From positions 1 through 64,000 of the forward strand of contig JABCZO010000024.1 of NCBI GenBank assembly GCA_013289615.1: 64,000 bases of DNA. The letters run 5' to 3'. The DNA is from Gammaproteobacteria bacterium (GTDB lineage Bacteria; Pseudomonadota; Gammaproteobacteria; Steroidobacterales; Steroidobacteraceae). Made by a program: the position numbers and the translations under genes. The notes under the pieces are model-generated. The model searched no databases. It had not been told where the DNA came from and saw nothing but the letters and a program-made list of their open reading frames with translations. This document shows positions 10,121-19,032 of this stretch, one piece after another; the stretch's first letter is position 1, and each line of letters opens with the position of its first letter.

Positions 10121-10699
10121 ATGGAACCGATACGGGAAATTCATTCGCGCACGGTGGTATTACCGTTCACCAATATCGATACCGACCAGATCATCCCGGC
10201 ACGATTTCTGCGCACCACCGCCAGGGACGGGCTGGGCAGGCAGCTATTCGCCGACTGGCGCTACGGCGCCGATGGCTCGATCAAACCCGAGTTTGCGTTG
10301 AACCGCGCGGAGGCCGCCGGCTGCGCGGTGCTGGTCGCCGGCCGCAATTTCGGCTGCGGTTCCTCGCGCGAGCACGCCCCCTGGGCGCTGCTCGATTACG
10401 GCTTTCGCGCCGTGATCAGCACCGAAATCGCGGACATCTTCCGCAGCAACTCGCTCAAGAACGGGCTGCTGCCGATCGAAGTGGATGAACCCACGGGCCG
10501 CTGGCTGCTCGAGCATCCGGGCGCCGAGGTCGCGATCGACCTCGACACGACGACGTTGCGGCTGCCCGATGGCCGCGCGGTCAGATTCCCGATCGAAGGT
10601 TTCGCGCGCTATTGCCTGCTGAATGGCGTGGACGAACTCGGCTTCCTGCTTGCAAGGCAAGCCGAGATCGCCGCCTACGAACAAGGCGCTGCGCCGTGA
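10121..10699 (+). CDS. leuD: 3-isopropylmalate dehydratase, small subunit
   Basis: Swivelling small subunit of the LeuCD enzyme. From ATG 10121 the 192-residue product begins [20 protein letters not shown] and carries [13 protein letters not shown] and the loop [21 protein letters not shown] typical of LeuD. It starts seven bases after the leuC stop. An open frame extends further upstream, overlapping leuC, but the family N-terminus fits 10121. The last codons overlap leuB. Confidence 0.95.
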   Translation: MEPIREIHSRTVVLPFTNIDTDQIIPARFLRTTARDGLGRQLFADWRYGADGSIKPEFALNRAEAAGCAVLVAGRNFGCGSSREHAPWALLDYGFRAVISTEIADIFRSNSLKNGLLPIEVDEPTGRWLLEHPGAEVAIDLDTTTLRLPDGRAVRFPIEGFARYCLLNGVDELGFLLARQAEIAAYEQGAAP

Positions 10700-11757
10700 A
10701 GGCGAAAATCGCCGTGCTGGCGGGCGATGGCATCGGACCGGAAGTCATCGCCGAGGCCGTGCCGGTGCTGCAGGCAGTCGCCCGCCGCTTCGGGCACGAG
10801 TTCACGCTGTCGGCAGCGCCGTTCGGGGGCATCGCGATCGACCGGCACGGCGAGCCGCTGCCGGCCGCAACGCTCGAGCGCTGCCTTGCGTCCGATGCGA
10901 TTCTGCTCGGCGCCATAGGCGGTCCGAAATGGTCCTCGCCGCAGGCCAAGGTCCGGCCCGAGACCGGCCTGCTGCGGCTGCGCCGCGAACTGGGCGTGTA
11001 TGCCAATCTGCGCCCGGTCAGCGTGCATCCGGAACTGCGCCATGCCTCATCGCTCAAGCCCGAGATCATCGAAGGCGTCGACCTGATTTTCGTGCGCGAA
11101 CTGACCGGCGGCATCTACTTTGGCGCCAAGACCCGCGATGCGTTCCAGGCCACGGACCTGTGCACCTACACGGCGCCCGAGATCGAGCGCATCGTACGCG
11201 TGGCGGCGCAGATCGCCCGCACGCGCCGCCGGCGCCTGTTGTCGATCGACAAGTCCAACGTGCTGGAGACCTCGCGACTGTGGCGCGAAGTGTGCGAGCG
11301 CGTCATGCACAACGAATTCCCCGATGTGCAGCTCGAACACATGCTGGTGGATTCGGCCGCGATGCACCTGATCCGCCGGCCGCGCGATATCGATGTCGCG
11401 GTCACGGAGAACATGTTCGGCGACATCCTCACCGATGAGGCCTCGATGCTGTGCGGTTCCCTGGGTCTGCTGCCGTCCGCCTCGCTCGGCGACGGGACTC
11501 GCGGGCTGTACGAGCCGATCCACGGCTCGGCTCCGGATATCGCCGGCCAGGGCATCGCCAACCCCTATGGCGCGATCCTGAGCGTCGCGCTGCTGCTGCG
11601 GCATTCACTGCGGCTTGAGCAGGAGGCGCGTGCGGTGGAGCTCGCGGTGCACCGCGCGATCGGCGACGGCGTGCGCACCGCCGATATCGCCGCGTCCAAC
11701 CAGCGGCCGGCGACCACCCAGGAAGCCGGCGCCGCGGTGCTGGCCGCGCTGGCCTGA
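10696..11757 (+). CDS. leuB: 3-isopropylmalate dehydrogenase
   Basis: NAD-dependent oxidative decarboxylase that completes the leucine carbon skeleton. Start taken as GTG 10696, which overlaps the leuD stop (GTGA) and yields [20 protein letters not shown], the family N-terminus; the open frame runs 28 codons further up but those are inside leuD. Landmarks are [10 protein letters not shown], the metal-binding [20 protein letters not shown] and [19 protein letters not shown]. 353 residues. Last gene of the operon; its stop is four bases from the convergent tetR-type gene. Confidence 0.95.
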   Translation: MKAKIAVLAGDGIGPEVIAEAVPVLQAVARRFGHEFTLSAAPFGGIAIDRHGEPLPAATLERCLASDAILLGAIGGPKWSSPQAKVRPETGLLRLRRELGVYANLRPVSVHPELRHASSLKPEIIEGVDLIFVRELTGGIYFGAKTRDAFQATDLCTYTAPEIERIVRVAAQIARTRRRRLLSIDKSNVLETSRLWREVCERVMHNEFPDVQLEHMLVDSAAMHLIRRPRDIDVAVTENMFGDILTDEASMLCGSLGLLPSASLGDGTRGLYEPIHGSAPDIAGQGIANPYGAILSVALLLRHSLRLEQEARAVELAVHRAIGDGVRTADIAASNQRPATTQEAGAAVLAALA

Positions 11758-11761
11758 AAGC

Positions 11762-12379
11762 TCAGTCCCGGCGGCGCGCCGCCCGGCGCGGCGCCCGCGC
11801 GGCGTCGATCAGCTGATCGGCGACCCGGCCGATCGCGCGCGCCGGTCCGTCGCCGCGAAACAGCTGGCTGCTGGCGAACGCGCCCTCGAACAGCAGCGCC
11901 AGCCCGTCGCCCAGCAGGCGCGGCTGCCTGGCGCCCATCGCCGCCGCCATCTGCGTCAGGCGCCGACGCAGCTTGCGCTTATTGCTCACCGCCACGCGCC
12001 GCGCCGGATGCCCGGCCTCGGGGTACTCGATCGCCGCGTTGGTCAGCGCGCAGCCGCGGTAGCCGGGTAGGCGCATGCGCCGGCTCAGCCGCGACAGGAA
12101 CAGATGCAGCTGTGCGCGCGGATCATCCGGGTGCGCGGCCACCGCGGCCTCAAAGCGCTGCCAGAACGCCCGGTCCCAGTCGCGCAGGTAGGCCGCCGCC
12201 AGCTCATCCTTCGACGGAAAACTGCGGTACAGGCTCGGTTTGGTGGCGCCCGCCCGCTGGACGATCTCTTCCACGCCGACCGCACGGATACCTTCGCGGT
12301 AGAACAGCCGCTTTGCCGTCTCACGGATGCGATCGCCAGCCGTTGTACCGCCAATCGTCCTATTCGGCTTCAGGTTCAC
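11762..12379 (-). CDS. TetR/AcrR-family transcriptional regulator
   Basis: One-component repressor with an N-terminal helix-turn-helix (RIRETAKRLFYREGIRAVGVEE then ATKPSLYRSFPSKDELAAAYL) and a ligand domain to residue 205. GTG at 12379 is chosen because AAGGGGA lies seven bases before it; a longer frame to 12451 would run through the operator and the MFS start. Divergent from an MFS exporter, with a paired inverted repeat between them, so it probably represses that transporter and itself. Effector unknown. Confidence 0.85.
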   Translation of the reverse strand: MNLKPNRTIGGTTAGDRIRETAKRLFYREGIRAVGVEEIVQRAGATKPSLYRSFPSKDELAAAYLRDWDRAFWQRFEAAVAAHPDDPRAQLHLFLSRLSRRMRLPGYRGCALTNAAIEYPEAGHPARRVAVSNKRKLRRRLTQMAAAMGARQPRLLGDGLALLFEGAFASSQLFRGDGPARAIGRVADQLIDAARAPRRAARRRD

Positions 12380-12397
12380 CGCCGTCCCCTTGACTAT

Positions 12398-12449
12398 GTT
12401 ACCGATCGGTACGTAGCATGCACGCTCATGGTACGTACCGGTAAGTAAC
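12398..12449. promoter_or_regulatory. divergent TetR operator (paired inverted repeat)
   Basis: GTTACCGATCGGTACGTA at 12398-12415 and TACGTACCGGTAAGTAAC at 12432-12449 are inverted copies matching at 15 of 18 positions. They contain smaller perfect palindromes (TACCGATCGGTA, GGTACGTACC, TACCGGTA). The right arm touches the MFS start codon, so a bound repressor would cover its ribosome site. Binding by the adjacent TetR protein is inferred. Confidence 0.75.
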
Positions 12450-13724
12450 ATGATTTTATCACTACGCCAGCGCCTCGGCCATAACTACGTCTTCGTGGTG
12501 GTGGTGGTGGTATTTCTTGCATTGATGGTGAGCGCCGGACTGCGCGCCACGCCCGGCGTGCTGATCCTGCCGCTGGAGGCGGCGTTCGGCTGGGACCGGG
12601 CCTCGATCTCACTGGCCGCGGCGATCGGCATCTTTCTGTACGGCCTGATCGGGCCGTTCAGCGCCGCACTGATGCTGCGATTCGGCATCCGGCACACGGT
12701 GCTGGGTGCGCTGGCGGTCATGGCCGCGTCGAGCGCGGCCAGCGCGCTGATGACCAGGCGCTGGGAACTGGTGCTGTGCTGGGGCGTGCTGTCGGGATTG
12801 AGCACCGGCTGCGTGGCGGTGGTGCTCGGCGCCACCATCGTCAATCGCTGGTTCGTCAAGCAGCGCGGTGTCGTCATGGGAGCGATGACTGCCAGTGCCG
12901 CGACCGGCACCCTCATCTTCCTGCCGGCGCTCGCGGCCATCGCCCAGCAGCACGGCTGGCGGCCGGTGGTGCTGACAGTCGCGGCGTGCGTGCTGGCACT
13001 GTTTCCGCTGGTGTGGTGGCTGCTGCCCGAGCGCCCAGCCGACATCGGCCTGACGCGCTATGGTGCAGCCGGGGCCGAACCGGCGGCCGACAGCACCGGC
13101 AACCCGCTCGCGGCCGCCCTCGGGGCGCTCGCCACAGCGGTTCGGCGCCGCGACTTCTGGTACCTGTTCGCGACCTTCTTCATCTGCGGTTTCACCACCA
13201 ACGGCCTCGTCGGCACCCACCTGATCGCGCTCTGCGGTGATCATGGCATCGCCGAAGTACGCGCCGCGGGACTACTGGCGATGATGGGAGTGTTCGACCT
13301 GCTGGGCACCACCGCGTCGGGCTGGCTGACCGATCGCATCGATCCGCGAAAGCTGCTGTTCGTGTACTACAGCCTGCGCGGTGCCGCGCTGGTCTACCTG
13401 CCCTATTCCAACTTCTCGATCATCAGCCTGTCGATGTTCGCGGTGTTCTATGGGCTGGACTGGATCGCCACGGTGCCGCCGACCTTGCGTCTTACCACCG
13501 AGGCCTTCGGCGACACCGCCGCCGCGATGGTGTTCGGGTGGATCCTCGCCGGGCATCAGCTCGGCGCGGCCTGCGCGGCGTTCATTGCCGGGTATCTGCG
13601 CACCTTGCAGGGCGACTATGTCGATGCGTTTGTGTTTGCCGGCTCCGCCGGCGTCATTGCCGCGGCGATTGCGCTGCTGATCGGCCGTCAGGGCACAGTA
13701 AGCGCGCGTGCACTCCCGGCCTGA
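12450..13724 (+). CDS. MFS transporter, divergent from TetR gene
   Basis: 424-residue inner-membrane protein with about 12 predicted helices, starting with a very hydrophobic VFVVVVVVFLALMVSAG. The conserved loops RPADIGL in the middle and GWLTDRIDPRKLL resemble the monocarboxylate/oxalate-formate-like branch of the major facilitator superfamily. The substrate cannot be read from sequence. Control by the divergent TetR protein suggests export or uptake of the compound that protein senses. The last 37 bases overlap the 3' end of the convergent phosphoribosyltransferase-like gene. Confidence 0.85.
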   Translation: MILSLRQRLGHNYVFVVVVVVFLALMVSAGLRATPGVLILPLEAAFGWDRASISLAAAIGIFLYGLIGPFSAALMLRFGIRHTVLGALAVMAASSAASALMTRRWELVLCWGVLSGLSTGCVAVVLGATIVNRWFVKQRGVVMGAMTASAATGTLIFLPALAAIAQQHGWRPVVLTVAACVLALFPLVWWLLPERPADIGLTRYGAAGAEPAADSTGNPLAAALGALATAVRRRDFWYLFATFFICGFTTNGLVGTHLIALCGDHGIAEVRAAGLLAMMGVFDLLGTTASGWLTDRIDPRKLLFVYYSLRGAALVYLPYSNFSIISLSMFAVFYGLDWIATVPPTLRLTTEAFGDTAAAMVFGWILAGHQLGAACAAFIAGYLRTLQGDYVDAFVFAGSAGVIAAAIALLIGRQGTVSARALPA

Positions 13725-14389
13725 ATCGGCCCCGGCGCACGGCAGCGGCGTCGGGGCAGCATCCTTCGGGCCACAAACAGGCCGCTGATCGGAATATCCA
13801 CTAACGCCTCGCGCAGCCGGCGCTCGCAGCACTTGTAGTGCTTGCCGGTAGTCAGCACATCGTCGAACAGCACGATCCGTTCGCGCAGCGGTGCGCGTGC
13901 GAGCAGTGCGCGGTCGAGTCCGATCACGCGATACAGCGCCTCGGCGCTGATGCGCCGCGCACTGGCATGATCCGACGCGGTGGCTGTGCTCTGATACAGG
14001 ACCGTTCGCAGATCCAGCGCGTAGTCGCCGAACGCCGCCAGCAGAATGCGCTGCAGGCGGTCGTCGTAGTCCGCATCGCGCCGCGGCCGCGAGGTGGGTA
14101 TCGGAATCCATGTGGCGCACTCGACCGCCGATCGGCACAGGGCGGCACGCAGAGCGCGCGCGATCTGGCCGATGGCTTCGCGTTTGTAGTGCCTGCGGCG
14201 CGGGTCGATCGCCTCGATCGACGGCGGGCATTTGAGATTGACGATCAGCTGGTTGACCTCGTTGGCGCGATAGCCGCGTCCCGGCAGGTAGTCGGCCAGG
14301 CAGTGGCAGCGATCGGCCGCGCCCAGGAACCAGTGATCGGCGCGCAGCCGCTCATCGAGCGCGACCAGCCCCCCGAGCAGCCCCTTCAC
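13688..14389 (-). CDS. phosphoribosyltransferase-fold protein in conjugative-element remnant
   Basis: 233 residues. The recognisable part is the PRPP-binding loop RIVLFDDVLTTGKHY (about residues 171-185), typical of type I phosphoribosyltransferases and of ComF-like proteins. Before it comes a conserved-looking stretch with WIPIPTSRPRRDADYDDR and a flexible-loop-like segment. Start GTG 14389 overlaps the relaxase stop (GTGA), so it is translationally coupled to the relaxase. Substrate unknown; a role in nucleotide or nucleic-acid metabolism during transfer, or in defence, is only speculation. The C-terminus overlaps the convergent MFS gene by 37 bases. Confidence 0.6.
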   Translation of the reverse strand: MKGLLGGLVALDERLRADHWFLGAADRCHCLADYLPGRGYRANEVNQLIVNLKCPPSIEAIDPRRRHYKREAIGQIARALRAALCRSAVECATWIPIPTSRPRRDADYDDRLQRILLAAFGDYALDLRTVLYQSTATASDHASARRISAEALYRVIGLDRALLARAPLRERIVLFDDVLTTGKHYKCCERRLREALVDIPISGLFVARRMLPRRRCRAPGPIQAGSARALTVP

Positions 14390-15405
14390 AGCGCGAAGTC
14401 CCGGTCGGCGGCGTCGCGTTCGAGCGCGCTGGCCGCGCGCAGCCGCTCGGCCGTCGATTTGTGAGCGCGCGGGTGCGCCGCCTGATCCTGCGGTGTCGGG
14501 CTCGGAGTCGACGACGACGCCTCTCTATGGGGCCGGGGCTGAGCTGCCTCCGGCACCGCGGCCGCCTGCTCGCGCAGCTGCTGCCAGGCCTCACGGGCCT
14601 GGCGCCGCAGCGTCTCCAGATCAAGCCCCTGCGAGCGTGACTGCCGCGCTTGCACGCGAGCGCGGTAGCGCTCGCGAATGCGCTCGGCGATCTCACTGCG
14701 CAGGCCGCGGCGCTCCATCTGGAACGCCGCAAAAGGAATTTTCGGGACCGGTTCGCGGTCGATGCCCCGTGAGCGCAGACTGCCATGGTGAATCCGCAAC
14801 TCAACTCCGGCATCCGCCAGTGCCTCGTTGCTCAGCAACGCCCAGCGCTCGCGGATCGACTTCATTTCGGCAATGCCGGCGGGTAACCCACGGCGCCGTC
14901 GCTCGTCGCTCTGCATGTCCAGTCCGGCCTTGGGACCAAAACCGGTAGCGGTGAGCTCCCTTGAGGTCACCAGCAGATGCGCGTGATGATTGCGCGGATC
15001 CCCCGCCGCGCGCGGCGCGTGCACCGCCAGGTCGACCGCGACCTTATAGCGGTTCGCCAGCTCGCGCGCGAAGCAGCGCGCGAGCTGCACGCGTTGCCCT
15101 TCGTTCAATTCCGCCGGCAGCGCAACCTGGTACTCGCGCGCCAGCCGGGCGTTGCGTCTTGATTCCACCGCCTCGGCCGCGTTCCACAAGCGCTCACGAT
15201 CCATCGCCCAGGCAACGTCGGCGGTGTCCAGCCCCGATGGCAGCAGGATTTCCTTATGATGGACATCGGTGCGCCGTGAATAGTTGTGAAGCACGCCGGT
15301 GCGCTCATCGCGGATGCGCTCGCCGGCCCGATAGGCCGCGGCGGCCGTGGCACTGCGCCCGGCACCACGTGAGATCGACTTGATCTGCAGATGGAAGATT
15401 GCCAA
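14386..15405 (-). CDS. MobA/MobL-family relaxase
   Basis: DNA-nicking enzyme that starts conjugative mobilisation. The 339-residue product has the MobQ-type N-terminus MAIFHLQIKSISRGAGRS followed by AAAAYRAGERI (likely catalytic Tyr25), and the metal-binding histidine motif NHHAHLLVTSRE (about residues 138-149). The rest is an arginine-rich helical tail without a helicase or primase domain. It lies two bases after the VirB2-coupling-protein chimera and overlaps the downstream gene. The frame is intact, but the surrounding transfer genes are missing, so it may act only as a mobilisation relic. Confidence 0.85.
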   Translation of the reverse strand: MAIFHLQIKSISRGAGRSATAAAAYRAGERIRDERTGVLHNYSRRTDVHHKEILLPSGLDTADVAWAMDRERLWNAAEAVESRRNARLAREYQVALPAELNEGQRVQLARCFARELANRYKVAVDLAVHAPRAAGDPRNHHAHLLVTSRELTATGFGPKAGLDMQSDERRRRGLPAGIAEMKSIRERWALLSNEALADAGVELRIHHGSLRSRGIDREPVPKIPFAAFQMERRGLRSEIAERIRERYRARVQARQSRSQGLDLETLRRQAREAWQQLREQAAAVPEAAQPRPHREASSSTPSPTPQDQAAHPRAHKSTAERLRAASALERDAADRDFAL

Positions 15406-15407
15406 GG

Positions 15408-15950
15408 CTAGCGATCCGCAGGCAGCCGCAAACCGATGCGCACCCAGCCGCGTGCAGACGCGGTCTTGAGGTAGCCGCTCAGGTCCGGCAGCTGCTCGAG
15501 CTCGGAGGCCAGGACCGCGCTCTCGATCACCTGCTGCTCGCTGACCTGGGTCGAGCGGCGTGTGCCCTTCGATGGGAACAGCCCATCACGGTCGCGGCCG
15601 CGCGACCTCTGGCGCCGGATGACCTCGCGCTCGCCAATCAGGCGCGAGGCGAACTGCGAGGTACCGCCCTGCTCGCTACCCGAGCAGCGCAAGATCAGCG
15701 TGTTGCTGCAGTTCTCGACGAGACGATTCGCCATCGCCATCGCCCCGAGCGCCATCACCAGAATGACCGCGATCGGAGTCAGCCAGCCCAAGATGTTGTT
15801 CTGCAGCGCCGTAGCTCCAGTCAGAAACGGCGATCCCTGCGCGGCGGCGAGCGCCGGCAGCATCAATGCCGGTAGCAGCAGCGCCATGGTCACGCGGCAG
15901 CGACGTTGTCCGCCAACGTGATGATTTCTACTGGCTTCGTTCAACAACAT
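15408..15950 (-). pseudogene. in-frame chimera: VirB2-type pilin N-terminus joined to coupling-protein (TraD/VirD4) C-terminus
   Basis: From ATG 15950 (GAGAG upstream) residues 1-76 read as a type IV secretion pilin: signal-like LLLPALMLPALAAAQ, then GSPFLTGATALQNNILGWL and membrane segment PIAVILVMALGAMAMANR. From residue 77 on it reads as the C-terminal end of a TraD/VirD4-like coupling protein: NTLILRCSGSEQGGTSQFAS, RLIGEREVIRRQRSRGRDRD, STQVSEQQVIESAVL, LPDLSGYLKTASARGWVRI. The second pilin membrane segment and the coupling protein's ATPase are gone. The simplest reading is a deletion with ends near 15722 that removed the intervening secretion genes and happened to keep frame. Function unlikely. 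Confidence 0.75.
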
Positions 15951-16024
15951 GTCGCTCTCTTGCGGTGACGTGTGCGTAAAAGTAAGCGGCAACGGCGCGG
16001 CACAACTGCCTGCGCCGCCCGCCG

Positions 16025-16426
16025 TCAGGCAGCGCTGGAGACGGCCGCTCGGGGTGCTTCCCCGTCTCGGCGCAGCTCAAGCTCGTCGCGTTTGGCCTTC
16101 CCCGGTGCCCCGAAGCGAAACCCCTCGACCACAAATGAATAGTCGTACTGCTTCTCGCCCTGCTGATCGATCCAGTTGTTGGAACGAATCCTCGCGTCGA
16201 GAATCAGTTGATCTCCCTTGAGGGCGTTAGCTGCAATCGCCTCCCCGAGGCCGCCAAAGGCGACAAACCACACACTGGTGACGATCTCGCGCGCGGCGCC
16301 GTCCTCGTCCTTGCCGACGTAGTCATTGCCGATCAGGCAGAAACGCGTATAGCTGACGTCGCCCTTGGCGACCAGCTCCGGATTCTTGGCGAGATTTCCG
16401 ATCGCGGTGAGTTGGAAACTGTTCAT
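16025..16426 (-). CDS. ssb: single-stranded DNA-binding protein, element type
   Basis: 133 residues with the OB-fold pattern MNSFQLTAIGNLAKNPELV, VWFVAFGGLGEAIA, KGDQLILDARIRSNNW and YSFVVEGFRFG. It is shorter than chromosomal SSB and lacks the acidic DDDIPF-type tip that recruits partner proteins, as is common for plasmid or integrative-element SSBs. First gene of the remnant transfer cluster on this strand. Confidence 0.8.
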   Translation of the reverse strand: MNSFQLTAIGNLAKNPELVAKGDVSYTRFCLIGNDYVGKDEDGAAREIVTSVWFVAFGGLGEAIAANALKGDQLILDARIRSNNWIDQQGEKQYDYSFVVEGFRFGAPGKAKRDELELRRDGEAPRAAVSSAA

Positions 16427-16676
16427 TGATCATTCCCCTTGTCTGTCCGACATCGCCTGATTCACCAGGCGGGGACGAGTCTAGCGACTAGGGGCCAATC
16501 CGCCTGGGGCGCAAACCTGTGCATTCGTGCAGAAATTCCGCCACTCGGAGCAAATGCGCAGTCATGCGCAATTCGGCATATTCGTGTTAGAAATCGCGCT
16601 CGAACTTCTACGCCAATAGCTGTCCGCGGCGGCACATTGAGGTATCGTGCGCCTATTGAGCGATCGGAGAGCCGTC

Positions 16677-16913
16677 ATGCCGGATCACTTCGGAACTGCC
16701 ACCGCAGCCGCACTTGAGCAGTGCGTGGACGAGATCGACGATTTCATCGAGACACTGGGCCGCTATCCGGAGTCGGTGATTGCGATGGCGCTTCGAATTC
16801 ATCTCGGCGCGCTGCTGCGCGCAATGGTCGACGAACAACTGTGCAGCCGCGAGGAGGCACGCGAGCTTGTGGTTGCGCTCGAGCGGGAGGCAATAGGAGT
16901 CGAGAGCCCGTAA
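16677..16913 (+). CDS. small hypothetical protein beside ssb
   Basis: 78 residues from ATG 16677, preceded by CGGAGAG, which argues against the upstream GTG at 16647. Acidic and helical (VDEIDDFIETLGRYPESVIA, EEARELVVALERE), no signal or membrane segment. Divergent from ssb and on the edge of the conjugative remnant, so possibly an accessory gene of that element. Not recognised. Confidence 0.55.
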   Translation: MPDHFGTATAAALEQCVDEIDDFIETLGRYPESVIAMALRIHLGALLRAMVDEQLCSREEARELVVALEREAIGVESP

Positions 16914-17025
16914 AGGTAGCCGGCTGTCGGTACGAGCCTCTTGTTAAAGCAGCGCAACCCCTGAAAGTCCGAGCCGGATCGAAAGCTCGCTCCGAATACG
17001 CGATCGAGCGGAGCCGGCCGGGGTA

Positions 17026-18054
17026 TCAAACGGGCGACGGGTTGCGCTCGGCAAACTGCCGCTGATGCCAATACGGATAGGCTGGCGTCACTTCGCTGGC
17101 CACGTTCAGTCGCTGCATCTGATCTGTCGTCAGATTCCAACCGACGGCCCCCAAATTCTGCTTCAACTGCTCTTCGTTTCGGGCACCGATAATCACTGTA
17201 GATACCGTCGGACGTTGTAGCAGCCAGTTCAACGCGATTTGCGGCACGCTCTTTCCTGTCTCGGCGGCGATCTTGTCAATGGCGTCGACGACCCGATAGA
17301 GATAATCCTCGCCAACCGGCGGTCCGAATTCGGCTGTCTTTGGCAGGCGGCTGACCTGCGGTAAGGGCTGACCGCGGCGAATCTTGCCGGTCAGGCGCCC
17401 CCAGCCGAGCGGACTCCACACGACGGCCCCCACGCCCTGATCCAGGGCGAGCGGCATCAGCTCCCACTCATAGTCTCGGCCTACCAGGGAGTAAAATGTC
17501 TGATTGGCGACATAGCGCGGATAGCCATAGCGGGCGGCCGTCGCCAAGGACTTCATGAGGTGCCAGCCAGAAAAGTTGGAGACGCCCACGTAGCGGATCT
17601 TTCCCGCACGTACGAGAGTGTCCAGCGTTGAGAGCACTTCCTCCGTCGGCGTTCGCGCGTCGAATCCGTGCAACTGGAACAGGTCGATGTAGTCCGTTCC
17701 AAGTCGTAGCAGAGCCTTTTCTACCGCCTGTATCAGGTGATAGCGCGACGAGCCAACGTCATTAAGCCTGGAGCCGCTGCGGAAAGTAGCCTTGGTCGAG
17801 AGGATGAGGTCATCGCGTGGGCGACCCTTGATCGCACTGCCGAGCACCTCCTCCGAACCACCGGCGGAGTAGATGTCGGCTGTATCGAACATATTGATTC
17901 CGGCCTCAAGACAGATATCGACCAGATGACGCGCTTCGACCGCATCGCTGCCACCCCAAGCCTTGAAGAATTCCCCTCTTCCGCCAAATGTGCCGGCGCC
18001 GAAGCTGAGGACAGGGACATTGAAGCCGGATGCTCCGAGTCTGCGGAATTCCAC
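17026..18054 (-). CDS. aldo/keto reductase
   Basis: NADPH-dependent oxidoreductase of the AKR TIM-barrel superfamily, 342 residues. FDTADIYSAGGSEEVLG carries the catalytic Asp and Tyr; the Lys is in LILSTKATF and the His in DLFQLHGFDA. Cofactor-binding NVIIGAR-type sequence appears as STVIIGARNEEQLKQNL near the C-terminus. Monocistronic as far as seen. Substrate unknown. Confidence 0.9.
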   Translation of the reverse strand: MEFRRLGASGFNVPVLSFGAGTFGGRGEFFKAWGGSDAVEARHLVDICLEAGINMFDTADIYSAGGSEEVLGSAIKGRPRDDLILSTKATFRSGSRLNDVGSSRYHLIQAVEKALLRLGTDYIDLFQLHGFDARTPTEEVLSTLDTLVRAGKIRYVGVSNFSGWHLMKSLATAARYGYPRYVANQTFYSLVGRDYEWELMPLALDQGVGAVVWSPLGWGRLTGKIRRGQPLPQVSRLPKTAEFGPPVGEDYLYRVVDAIDKIAAETGKSVPQIALNWLLQRPTVSTVIIGARNEEQLKQNLGAVGWNLTTDQMQRLNVASEVTPAYPYWHQRQFAERNPSPV

Positions 18055-18114
18055 TTTATTGCTCCTTAAATTGGTGAATTGTACCGTTTGGTCGGTCCGT
18101 GATTGAGACGCTCA

Positions 18115-18453
18115 ATGATCAAACTCTACGGAACGCTGAGGCGAATGGCGATCATATGCACCGCTCCTCTAGTCGGAGTCCGCCTTATAGTGTTGACCAC
18201 GGGCGTGCCTTGGGCCAGCAATTTCACGGTCTTTCGCATTCGGCGGCACAGTTCCGACATCCATGCCGCTGCGAGCGGCATTCAGAAATATGTTTTCCAG
18301 GCCAAGACGTCCGCAAAAGACGGCCTGCATTACATCGATTTACCGCAGTCCACGGACGCCGAGCTCGTGCAGGCTGCGATCGTTCTGCGCGTCTCCAGCG
18401 TTACCTACCGTCACTGCAGCACATCCTCGCCGTGCTCTCGGACCGCCGACTGA
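18115..18453 (+). CDS. hypothetical protein, weakly supported
   Basis: 112-residue frame from ATG 18115 with a hydrophobic N-terminal region (ICTAPLVGVRLIVLTTG) and fairly GC-rich third codon positions. No family recognised. It overlaps the 3' end of the convergent 189-residue gene by 43 bases and lacks a clear ribosome site. It may be real or a fragment of an older gene. Confidence 0.35.
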   Translation: MIKLYGTLRRMAIICTAPLVGVRLIVLTTGVPWASNFTVFRIRRHSSDIHAAASGIQKYVFQAKTSAKDGLHYIDLPQSTDAELVQAAIVLRVSSVTYRHCSTSSPCSRTAD

Positions 18454-18980
18454 ATGATGCGCCCGAAGAGCTTCAGGGAGTGCACCAGCTGGGCCGCCAG
18501 CAGCCCCTTCTCGTAGGAGAGGTAATACTCGGCTAGGAATAGATCGGGCTCAATCGCCCGAAAGCGCGCCGCTATGAAGGCGTCGTTCGTGCGCGCGGCG
18601 AGCCTTCGCCGGGCATCGGCGTCAGCTCCCTGCTTATACCGCCAGGCAGCTGCCAGCCGGAGCATTCGCCGCACGAGGTCCACGGTGATCATCACATTCG
18701 GCGCATCATAGTCCTGCGCCCAAAGATCCCCGTCCTTGTCGTAGGTCACGCGCATGAACGCGCGCGAGAGGAGATCGCCGAGCGTCGCGCGATCAACATC
18801 CTCTTCGGCAATATATTCATTCCCCGCCAGCGCGAGCGTCGAGAGCAGGACCGCAGGGCGCTCCCGGGCAGGCTGCGCCACCGCCGCCGAGACGCTCGCT
18901 TCCACCCGCGCGCCCACCGCCGCAGCCTCAGGCGCCCGCTGGCGCCGAGGCCAAAGCATCCTCCAGTTGTGTTTGAACAT
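18411..18980 (-). CDS. hypothetical protein downstream of structured RNA
   Basis: 189 residues from ATG 18980, chosen because GGAG lies nine bases before it; frames that begin further up run through the hairpins. N-terminus is basic (MFKHNWRMLWPRRQR), then an Ala-rich linker and a helical, mostly soluble domain (LLSRAFMRVTYDKDGDLW, AEYYLSYEKGLLAAQLVHSL). No family recognised. The terminator at 18999-19032 lies directly upstream, so expression may depend on read-through. Confidence 0.6.
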   Translation of the reverse strand: MFKHNWRMLWPRRQRAPEAAAVGARVEASVSAAVAQPARERPAVLLSTLALAGNEYIAEEDVDRATLGDLLSRAFMRVTYDKDGDLWAQDYDAPNVMITVDLVRRMLRLAAAWRYKQGADADARRRLAARTNDAFIAARFRAIEPDLFLAEYYLSYEKGLLAAQLVHSLKLFGRIIQSAVREHGEDVLQ

Positions 18981-18998
18981 GTCAGCAATCTCCATGCG

Positions 18999-19032
18999 AA
19001 AAAAAACCCGATGGGCGAAGCCGACCGGGTTT
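18999..19032 (-). terminator. intrinsic terminator before the 189-residue gene
   Basis: Stem arms near 19020-19032 and 19004-19016 (AAACCCG.../...CGGGTTT) with two mismatches and a three-base loop, followed on the minus strand by eight T. It lies 19 bases before the ATG at 18980. Confidence 0.75.
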
